Shown in pieces: positions 1 through 4,045 of a stretch of DNA of 6,992 nt. Both the position numbers and the translations under genes were made by a program. Source of the stretch: DATHSN01 sp035464115 (lineage in GTDB: Bacteria; Actinomycetota; Acidimicrobiia; Acidimicrobiales; SKKL01); assembly GCA_035464115.1 (NCBI GenBank), contig DATHSN010000418.1, positions 1 through 6,992 on the forward strand, read 5' to 3'. The notes beneath the pieces were generated by a model. That model had not been told where the DNA came from, searched no databases, and was given only the letters and a program-made list of their open reading frames with translations. Positions within the stretch are counted from its first letter, which is position 1, and each line of letters opens with the position of its first letter.

Positions 1-141
1 CCGGGGCGGACCGCACGGGTCGACGCGGTGGGGGCCGACGGCACCGTCACGGTCACCGTCGCCGACGCCACGAGCGAGGTGCCCGCCGCGCTCGCCACCC
101 GCATCCGGGTGGTCGTCGGCGACCCCGCCGAGCTGGCCTGA
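1..141 (+). CDS. C-terminal end of an unidentified protein (partial)
   Basis: Frame 1 is open from the first base to a TGA at 139-141 and gives 46 residues ending in RVVVGDPAELA. Third codon positions are nearly all G or C, as expected for coding DNA here, and no other gene occupies the stretch. The visible part is rich in Val, Ala and Thr with alternating hydrophobic residues (for example DGTVTVTVADAT), which suggests beta strands followed by a short helix. No catalytic or family motif is recognisable, so I assign no function. The start lies outside the window. It is followed by a 118-base gap before the VOC gene, so the two need not be co-transcribed. Confidence 0.6.
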   Translation, partial: PGRTARVDAVGADGTVTVTVADATSEVPAALATRIRVVVGDPAELA

Positions 142-203
142 ACGGCGACGTTCGGCTCCGCGCCACCCGAGCAGACGAGCGGACGCGCCACGGGTAACCC
201 CAC

Positions 204-209
204 TACCGT
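204..209 (+). promoter_or_regulatory. possible -10 element for the VOC gene
   Basis: TACCGT fits the actinobacterial TAnnnT -10 pattern, and the same hexamer sits immediately before the ACT-domain gene. It would place transcription start near 216 and leave a leader of about 44 bases containing the 223-238 hairpin and the ribosome site. No convincing -35 hexamer is visible 16-19 bases upstream, so this is a weak call. Confidence 0.25.
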
Positions 210-222
210 CGCAGTGACAGTT

Positions 223-238
223 CGGGGCGTTCGCCCCG
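223..238 (+). repeat. short perfect hairpin in the VOC leader
   Basis: CGGGGCG at 223-229 is perfectly complementary to CGCCCCG at 232-238, with TT between them; sterically this is a 6-bp stem with a GTTC loop. It lies 11 bases before the Shine-Dalgarno of the VOC gene. It could be the terminator of the upstream gene or a structure in the 5' leader. There is no T-run after it. Confidence 0.35.
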
Positions 239-259
239 CACCTACGCAGGAGGACGACC

Positions 260-1060
260 ATGGCCACGATGACGTCGTACCCCAACGGTGTGCCGAGCTG
301 GATCGACCTGGCCACCCCCGATCCGGCGGCGGCGAAGCAGTTCTACGGTGAGCTCTTCGGCTGGACGTTCACCGACGAGGACACCGACCAGCCGGGTGTG
401 CCGTACACGATGGCCCGCAAGGGCGAGCACACCGCCGCGGGGATGATGCTGCTGTCCGAGGAGATGGCGGCGTCAGGGATGCCGCCGGTGTGGAGCACCT
501 ACGTCACCGTCGACGACCTCGACGCCGCGGTCGCCCGGGTCGCCCCGGCCGGGGGCTCGGTGATGCAGCCCCCGATGGACGTGATGACCGCGGGGCGCAT
601 GGCCGTCGTGGCCGATCCGGCCGGCGCGGTGATCTGCCTGTGGGAGGCCAGGGACCACATCGGCTGCGAGGTCGTGAACGAGCACGGCGCGCTCACCTGG
701 AACGAGCTGACAACCCCCGAACCGCCGGCGGTCGCCGGGTTCTACGCCGACGTGCTCGGCTGGACCTCCGAGACCGCGCCGATGCCGTCCGGCGAGTACA
801 CGGTGTTCCACGTGGCCGGAGCGAACGAGGACGGGATCGCCGGTGCGATGGCGCCGCCCGTGCCGGAGATGCCGACCTACTGGGGCATCTACTTCCACGT
901 CGACGACGCGGCCGCCACCGTCGCCGCCGCCCGGGACCTGGGCGCTCAGATCCTCATGGAGCCGATGACGATGCCCGAGGTGGGCACCTTCGCCACCATC
1001 GCCGACCCGCAGGGCGCGGTGTTCGGCGTCATGACACCTCCCGAGGCCGCGACCGAGTGA
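260..1060 (+). CDS. two-domain VOC (glyoxalase/bleomycin-resistance fold) family protein
   Basis: This 266-residue protein has two tandem vicinal-oxygen-chelate modules. The first (about residues 10-129) opens with VPSWIDLATPDPAAAKQFYG and ELFGW. The second (about 143-259) repeats the pattern as LTWNELTTPEPPAVAGFYADVLGW. Each ends in a D-P-x-G-A-V strand (ADPAGAVICLWE; ADPQGAVFGVM). The duplicated form of this length is common in actinobacteria, in proteins usually annotated as VOC or glyoxalase-like and of unknown substrate; the family fold binds a divalent metal and acts on small oxygenated molecules. No signal peptide is present, so it should be cytosolic. The ATG at 260 is fixed by GGAGG at 249-253 with a 6-base spacer. 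The gene is followed by a long hairpin and then gnd on the same strand. Family is confident; reaction is unknown. Confidence 0.88.
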   Translation: MATMTSYPNGVPSWIDLATPDPAAAKQFYGELFGWTFTDEDTDQPGVPYTMARKGEHTAAGMMLLSEEMAASGMPPVWSTYVTVDDLDAAVARVAPAGGSVMQPPMDVMTAGRMAVVADPAGAVICLWEARDHIGCEVVNEHGALTWNELTTPEPPAVAGFYADVLGWTSETAPMPSGEYTVFHVAGANEDGIAGAMAPPVPEMPTYWGIYFHVDDAAATVAAARDLGAQILMEPMTMPEVGTFATIADPQGAVFGVMTPPEAATE

Positions 1061-1097
1061 CCCACGATCGGCGCGATCGACGAGCGCGATGAGACCC

Positions 1098-1159
1098 CGT
1101 GGTGGTTCTTCCGGCAGAAGTGGTCGCTGAGCGACCACTTCTGCCGGAAGAACCACACG
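1098..1159. repeat. 27-bp perfect inverted repeat (long intergenic hairpin)
   Basis: Bases 1102-1128 are exactly complementary to 1130-1156, with only G1129 between them. Allowing G1102 to bulge, the pairing continues through CGTG (1098-1101) with CACG (1156-1159), about 30 bp in total. Each arm is visibly less GC-rich than its surroundings and contains an internal CTTC-CGGCA-GAAG mini-hairpin, so cruciform or branched forms are possible. No T-run follows, so it is not a textbook intrinsic terminator, although actinobacterial terminators often lack one. It sits 37 bases after the VOC stop and 54 before the gnd ATG. It may be a terminator, an mRNA end-protecting structure, or a dispersed palindromic or MITE-like element. 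Confidence 0.9.
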
Positions 1160-1198
1160 AACGCATCGGCGAGTCCCTCCACCTCGACCACCCCCACC

Positions 1199-1204
1199 AA
1201 GGAG
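1199..1204 (+). promoter_or_regulatory. Shine-Dalgarno of gnd
   Basis: AAGGAG lies 9 bases before the ATG at 1214 and decides that start. It rejects a longer frame on this strand that begins inside the hairpin at 1099. Confidence 0.75.
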
Positions 1205-1213
1205 CACCACACC

Positions 1214-2230
1214 ATGCAGCTCGCACTGGTCGGCCTCGGACGGATGGGGGCCAACCTGACCCGCCGGGCCATGCGCGCCGGACACGACCTGGTCGTGCAC
1301 GACGTGGACCCCGACGCGGTCGCCACGCTCGTCGCCGAGGGCGCCACCGGCGCAGCGTCGCTCGAAGAGCTGGCCAGCCGGCTCGACGCGCCCCGCGCCG
1401 TGTGGGTGATGGTGCCCGCCGGGCTCGCCGGCCAGGTGATCGCCGACGTGGCCGCCCACCTCGAACCCGGCGACATCGTCATCGACGGCGGCAACAGCAA
1501 CTACCGCGACGACATCGACCGCGCCGCCGAGCTCGCCGAGCGGGGCATCCACCTGGTCGACATCGGCACCAGCGGCGGGGTCTTCGGCCTCGAGCGGGGC
1601 TTCTCGCTCATGGTCGGCGGCGACGCCGAGGCGGTGGCGCACCTCGACCCGGTGCTGCGGGCGCTCGCCCCCGGCGTCGATGCCGCGCCCCGCACCCCGG
1701 GCCGCACCGGCGAGCCGACGCCGGCCGAGCACGGCTACCTGCACTGCGGCCCCAACGGCGCCGGGCACCTGGTGAAGATGGTGCACAACGGCATCGAGTA
1801 CGGCGTCATGGCCGCCTACGCCGAAGGCTTGAACCTGCTCGCTCACGCCGGCATCGGCGCCGTCGACCAGGAGCACGACGCCGAGACCACCCCGCTGCGC
1901 GACCCCGAGTACTACCGGTTCGACATCGACCTGCCCGAGGTGGCCGAGGTGTGGCGTCGCGGCAGCGTCATCGCGTCGTGGCTGCTCGACCTCACCGCCG
2001 CCGCGCTCCACGAGGACCCGGAGCTCGCCGGCTTCAGCGGGCGGGTGTCGGACTCGGGCGAGGGCCGCTGGACCGTCCAGGCCGCCGTCGACCTCGGCGT
2101 CCCCGCCCACGTCCTCACCGCCGCGCTCTACGAGCGGTTCAGCTCGCGGGGCAACTCCGACCACGCCGACCGGATCCTGTCGGCGATGCGCCAGCAGTTC
2201 GGCGGGCACCAGGAGAGGCCCGAGTCGTGA
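1214..2230 (+). CDS. gnd: 6-phosphogluconate dehydrogenase, decarboxylating, short NAD-type
   Basis: It oxidatively decarboxylates 6-phosphogluconate to ribulose 5-phosphate in the cytosolic pentose phosphate pathway. The 338 residues match the short GntZ-like class rather than the roughly 470-residue Gnd. The Rossmann motif GLGRMG is at residues 7-12. After the second strand the sequence is HDVDP (29-33) where NADP enzymes carry an Asn-Arg-Thr motif, so I infer NAD preference. Substrate-binding GGNSNY is at 92-97 and DIGTSGGVFG at 116-125. In GHLVKMVHNGIEYG, Lys188 and Glu195 are the expected catalytic pair, spaced as in the family. The class-specific EVWRRGSVIASWLLDLTAAA, SDSGEGRW and C-terminal RFSSRGN...LSAMRQQFGGH motifs are all present, so it looks intact. 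The start is set by AAGGAG at 1199-1204. No strong promoter is visible; it may depend on readthrough from the VOC gene across the hairpin. Confidence 0.96.
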   Translation: MQLALVGLGRMGANLTRRAMRAGHDLVVHDVDPDAVATLVAEGATGAASLEELASRLDAPRAVWVMVPAGLAGQVIADVAAHLEPGDIVIDGGNSNYRDDIDRAAELAERGIHLVDIGTSGGVFGLERGFSLMVGGDAEAVAHLDPVLRALAPGVDAAPRTPGRTGEPTPAEHGYLHCGPNGAGHLVKMVHNGIEYGVMAAYAEGLNLLAHAGIGAVDQEHDAETTPLRDPEYYRFDIDLPEVAEVWRRGSVIASWLLDLTAAALHEDPELAGFSGRVSDSGEGRWTVQAAVDLGVPAHVLTAALYERFSSRGNSDHADRILSAMRQQFGGHQERPES

Positions 2231-2347
2231 CCGACGCCGTGTGACGATGAGGTCGGCCGTGCTGTGGTCCGCCGGGATCCATCACGGGCACCGTTCCCAC
2301 CGGTCCGGACGGCAATCGCCACACCACGCCGCTCGTGCGATCGACGT

Positions 2348-2366
2348 GCGACGGGCCCTCCGTCGC
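2348..2366 (+). terminator. possible hairpin terminator after gnd
   Basis: GCGACGG (2348-2354) pairs perfectly with CCGTCGC (2360-2366) around the loop GCCCT. It lies in the 164-base gap between gnd and the ACT-domain gene, just upstream of the latter's probable -10. No T-run follows. The rest of the gap (2231-2347) shows no gene or other clear signal. Confidence 0.35.
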
Positions 2367-2382
2367 GAGCTGCGGCCGGGGG

Positions 2383-2388
2383 TACCGT
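2383..2388 (+). promoter_or_regulatory. -10 element of a leaderless promoter for the ACT-domain gene
   Basis: TACCGT ends 6 bases before the ATG at 2395, the spacing expected if transcription starts at the A of the start codon. No purine-rich ribosome site lies at the normal distance; GGGGG at 2378-2382 is upstream of the hexamer. This supports the ATG at 2395 over an in-frame ATG at 2335. Confidence 0.5.
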
Positions 2389-2394
2389 TCCGGC

Positions 2395-2907
2395 ATGGCG
2401 ACGTTCGTGTGCACGGTGCTGGGGGTCGACCGACCGTGCCTGGTCGACGACCTGGCCGGGGTCGTCTCGCGCCACGGCGGCAACTGGGAGCGCAGCGAGA
2501 TGGCCCGGCTCGGCGGGCGGTTCGCCGGGATCGTGCAGGTGAGCGTCCCCGACGAACGCGCCGACGACCTGCGCGCCGCGGTCACCGCGCTCGGCGAGCA
2601 GGGCCTGCTCGTCACCGTCGACGACGGCGGACCCGAGCCGGAGCCGTCCGGTCACCGCCTGGTGATCTCCCTGGTGGGCGCCGACCGACCCGGCCTGGTG
2701 CACGCGGTGGCGTCGGCGCTGGCCGACGTGCGGGCCAACATCGAGGAGCTGGCCACCGCGACGACGAGCGCACCCATGTCGGGCGACCTGTTGTTCGAGG
2801 CGACGGCCATCGTCGCCCTGCCGACCGGCGTGGAGGTCGACGCCGTCCGCGATTCCCTCGAGGCCATCGCCGACCGGCTGATGGTCGACATCGAGCTCTC
2901 CGACTGA
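2395..2907 (+). CDS. tandem ACT-domain protein, GcvR-like
   Basis: This 170-residue soluble protein consists of two ACT modules, about residues 3-76 (FVCTVLGVDRPCLVDDLAGV...) and 87-168 (RLVISLVGADRPGLVHAVAS...), with no DNA-binding or enzymatic domain. The glycine-cleavage repressor GcvR has this double-ACT layout. The HGGNW...SEMARLGGRFAGIV segment (28-47) is typical of that family. ACT domains usually bind amino acids, so an amino-acid-sensing regulatory role is plausible, but no glycine-cleavage gene is in view. The first ligand loop reads DRPC (12-15) where DRPG is usual; the second has DRPG. The start at 2395 is chosen because the ACT strand begins right after it and the -10-like TACCGT precedes it; starting at 2335 would add 20 residues unlike the family. 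The stop codon falls within the 11-bp repeat array. Confidence 0.85.
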   Translation: MATFVCTVLGVDRPCLVDDLAGVVSRHGGNWERSEMARLGGRFAGIVQVSVPDERADDLRAAVTALGEQGLLVTVDDGGPEPEPSGHRLVISLVGADRPGLVHAVASALADVRANIEELATATTSAPMSGDLLFEATAIVALPTGVEVDAVRDSLEAIADRLMVDIELSD

Positions 2908-2950
2908 CGTCGACTCGACGTCGATTCGACGTCGAATCGACGCCGAGTCG
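2905..2950. repeat. four 11-bp tandem repeats forming a 40-bp palindrome
   Basis: Four contiguous 11-base units start at 2905, 2916, 2927 and 2938: TGACGTCGACT, CGACGTCGATT, CGACGTCGAAT and CGACGCCGAGT. The core CGACGTCG is itself a palindrome. As a whole, 2911-2930 pairs with 2931-2950 in 19 of 20 positions (only A2918/C2943 fails), centred on GACGTC with no spacer. It begins on the stop codon of the ACT gene and is upstream of the lipoprotein gene. As RNA it makes a strong hairpin with no T-run and could end the ACT transcript. As DNA, four symmetric sites one helical turn apart resemble an operator array. Confidence 0.85.
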
Positions 2951-2958
2951 TCTGCACG

Positions 2959-2984
2959 GGAACCGCACGGGGCGGGTCGTCGTC
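2959..2984 (+). promoter_or_regulatory. candidate ECF-sigma promoter of the lipoprotein gene
   Basis: GGAACC at 2959-2964 and CGTC at 2981-2984 (followed by AGA) are 16 bases apart, matching the usual GGAAC-N16/17-CGTC form of extracytoplasmic-function sigma promoters. Transcription would begin near 2992, some 48 bases before the GTG at 3040. An envelope-stress sigma would fit an exported lipoprotein. An alternative CGTC at 2978 has poorer spacing. Such short matches arise by chance in GC-rich DNA. Confidence 0.35.
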
Positions 2985-2988
2985 AGAC

Positions 2989-3015
2989 GGGGCGAACCCC
3001 GACATCGGGGCCCCG
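2989..3015 (+). promoter_or_regulatory. overlapping alternative hairpins in the lipoprotein leader
   Basis: GGGG-CGAA-CCCC at 2989-3000 and CCCCGA-CA-TCGGGG at 2997-3010 share the CCCC at 2997-3000 and cannot form together. CGGGGCCCCG at 3006-3015 is a further palindrome. CGGGGCGGG (2968-2976) can also pair with CCCGCCCCG (3012-3020). They lie just before the GGAG ribosome site at 3030-3033. This could be a folded leader or simply GC-rich coincidence. Confidence 0.3.
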
Positions 3016-3039
3016 CCCCGCCGACCACCGGAGACCGTC

Positions 3040-3465
3040 GTGATCCGCCGCTCCTTCTCGCTCCCGCTCGCCCTGCTCGCCCTCGTCGCCCTCACCCTCG
3101 CGGCATGCGGAGACGACGCGGACCCTGTCGCGGTCGGATCCGACCCGAACGCCACCGCCCCCGACGAGCCCACCGACCCCGATGAGCCCACCGACCCCGA
3201 CGAGGAGGACCCCGTGACGGACGACTCGTTCCAGATCGAGACGGCACGCGACGACGCCCGCGCCCTGCTCGGCATGCAGGAGACCGACCTGCCCGAGGAC
3301 GTCCGCATCGCCCGCCGGGGCGAGGAGCAGTTCGCCCTCACCATGGATCTCGTCCCGGGTCGGCTCAACGTCGAGCTCGACGACGACGGCAGCGGCTACC
3401 GGGTGGTCACCGTGATCCTGGAGACCCCCGACGGCTCCGAGCAGTTCGACCTCGAGCCCAGCTGA
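3040..3465 (+). CDS. small lipoprotein with an I78 peptidase-inhibitor-like domain
   Basis: The 141-residue product starts at GTG, with GGAG at 3030-3033 spaced 6 bases. Residues 1-22 are a lipoprotein signal (RR, hydrophobic core, LAAC lipobox), so Cys23 should be lipidated and the protein displayed outside the membrane. Residues 24-64 are an acidic, Pro/Thr-rich tether including a DEPTDP repeat. The folded part (about 67-128) reads ARALLGMQETDLPEDVRIAR and then ALTMDLVPGRLNVELDDDG, close to the TMDxxPxRLNVxxD signature of I78 inhibitors. The two cysteines of the classic I78 fold are absent, as in many actinobacterial relatives. Known I78 proteins inhibit serine proteases; no target is evident here. 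Its end converges with the feoA frame, which overlaps it by 59 bases on the other strand. Confidence 0.72.
   Translation: MIRRSFSLPLALLALVALTLAACGDDADPVAVGSDPNATAPDEPTDPDEPTDPDEEDPVTDDSFQIETARDDARALLGMQETDLPEDVRIARRGEEQFALTMDLVPGRLNVELDDDGSGYRVVTVILETPDGSEQFDLEPS
3163..3204 (+). repeat. 18-bp tandem repeat in the lipoprotein linker
   Basis: An 18-base unit (3163-3180) is repeated at 3181-3198 with one change (GAC to GAT), followed by a partial third copy GACGAG at 3199-3204. It encodes DEPTDP-DEPTDP-DE in the acidic tether after the lipidated cysteine. Copy number is likely to vary between strains by replication slippage without changing the frame. Confidence 0.85.
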
Positions 3466-3955
3466 GCGACAGCGACGAACGAGCGCGGACCGATCGCCGT
3501 CGCAACCCACCCGAGTGGCCGGCGACGGCGACGGGTCGGATCCGGTCGGCGACCGGGAGCCGCGCCGGGAACGGGAACGAGGGCGTCGGCCGCCGGCTCG
3601 TCGCCGCGTCGACCGCAGTGCCGAGCAGCTGGTCGACACCGTCGCCGGTCCGGGCCGCCGTCGGCACCACCGGCCACCCCAGCGCCGCGCCGAGTCGGTC
3701 GGGGTCGTCCCGCAGGCCCGCGTCGGGGTCGGCGCCGACCGACACCTCGACCAGCTCGGCGAGCTCACGCCCGACAGCCAGGCGGGCGTCGCCCACCGAG
3801 ACGAGCAACGGATCGCGGCCGGGCACCCCCAGCACCTCGACGACCGCACCTGGGCGCACCCCGAGCTCGGTGAGCCGGCGAGCGACCTCGTGGCCCTCGG
3901 CGACCCCCACGATCCGCAATCGCACGTGGGCGGGGGCGACGGCGAGCGTGGGCAT
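3407..3955 (-). CDS. feoA: FeoA-domain protein with a truncated FeoB-like tail
   Basis: Residues 8-72 form a FeoA (SH3-like) domain: RLRIVGVAEGHEVARRLTEL, then GVRPGAVVEVLGV and a closing strand ELAELVEV. FeoA is a small cytosolic partner of the ferrous-iron transporter FeoB. FeoA alone is about 75-90 residues; here the frame continues to 182. Residues about 82-118 (DDPDRLGAALGWPVVPTAAR, TGDGVDQLLGTAVDA) resemble the end of the FeoB GTPase domain, but the P-loop and other G motifs are missing. From about residue 148 the third codon positions lose their GC bias, so the tail is probably not natural coding. Its stop lies inside the convergent lipoprotein gene. The start is the ATG at 3955, preceded by AGGGAGG with an 8-base spacer; an in-frame ATG at 4018 lacks a site. 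It lies 90 bases after the fhuF-like gene, on the same strand. Confidence 0.75.
   Translation of the reverse strand: MPTLAVAPAHVRLRIVGVAEGHEVARRLTELGVRPGAVVEVLGVPGRDPLLVSVGDARLAVGRELAELVEVSVGADPDAGLRDDPDRLGAALGWPVVPTAARTGDGVDQLLGTAVDAATSRRPTPSFPFPARLPVADRIRPVAVAGHSGGLRRRSVRARSSLSLSWARGRTARSRRGSPGSR
3494..3531. terminator. probable bidirectional terminator between convergent genes
   Basis: TCGCCGTCGC (3494-3503) pairs perfectly with GCGACGGCGA (3522-3531). Inside the 18-base loop, CCAC (3507-3510) pairs with GTGG (3515-3518) around a CCGA tetraloop, giving a composite hairpin. It stands 28 bases after the lipoprotein stop and at the point where the feoA frame stops looking like coding sequence. 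No T-run is present on either strand. Confidence 0.5.
3515..3715 (-). pseudogene. remnant of a FeoB G-domain fused after FeoA
   Basis: This is the part of the feoA reading frame from about residue 81 to 147. It holds LGAALGWPVVPTAARTGDGV, the type of sequence around the last guanine-binding motif (G5) of FeoB (LG-x-PVV-P-T-x-A-x-TG-x-G), then a proline-rich SFPFPARLP and VADRIRPV as found at the end of that domain. The preceding P-loop, switch and N-x-x-D motifs and all membrane segments are absent, with only some 10-15 residues between the FeoA domain and this piece. I infer internal deletion from an ancestral FeoA-FeoB fusion or adjacent pair, plus loss of the 3' end. A chance resemblance to GTPase tails is the alternative. 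Confidence 0.45.
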
Positions 3956-3958
3956 GAG

Positions 3959-3972
3959 TTCAGCCTCCCTAA
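3959..3972 (-). promoter_or_regulatory. degenerate iron box overlapping the feoA ribosome site
   Basis: On the minus strand the sequence is TTAGGGAGGCTGAA. It matches the DtxR/IdeR-type core TTAGGCAAGCCTAA at 10 of 14 positions, including both ends. The Shine-Dalgarno AGGGAGG is inside it, so a bound repressor would sit on the translation start region. The purine-rich ribosome site alone could explain part of the match. Confidence 0.35.
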
Positions 3973-4045
3973 CAGTTGGCGCTAGGCGTAGGGTCGAACG
4001 TCCCGACCGAACGGTCACCGGTCACGCCGGCCGCCGGCTCGAGGG

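Noticed and set aside
1098..1159. Terminal inverted repeats of an insertion sequence
   Set aside because: The arms are one base apart with nothing between them, no flanking target duplication is visible, and no transposase frame is near; an insertion sequence is not supported, only a palindromic element.
473..2209. 578-residue open frame on the minus strand opposite the VOC and gnd genes
   Set aside because: It lies antisense to two well-supported genes, spans their intergenic hairpin, is compositionally biased to His, Arg, Gly and Val, and shows no domain. Long antisense frames are expected in GC-rich DNA.
1099..2244. 381-residue plus-strand frame starting in the long hairpin
   Set aside because: Almost all Arg, Pro and Ala, out of phase with the clearly coding gnd frame, and no ribosome site. 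The hairpin arms make similar peptides on both strands simply because they are inverted copies.
2335..2394. In-frame N-terminal extension of the ACT-domain protein
   Set aside because: The added residues do not resemble the family, no ribosome site precedes 2335, and the probable promoter lies inside the extension.
2616..3368. Ser/Gly- and Arg-rich minus-strand frames across the ACT and lipoprotein genes
   Set aside because: Repeats such as GSVGSSGSVG are the complement of the DEPTDP tandem repeat; they cross the palindrome and have no ribosome site.
3515..3985. 156-residue plus-strand frame opposite feoA
   Set aside because: The minus strand holds a recognisable FeoA domain with a good ribosome site; the plus frame is a His/Arg-rich shadow with no family features.
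4005..4038. Small inverted repeats (GACCG-AA-CGGTC; GCCGG-CCG-CCGGC) between the fhuF-like gene and feoA
   Set aside because: Only 5-bp stems, which are common by chance at this GC content, so I do not call a terminator here.
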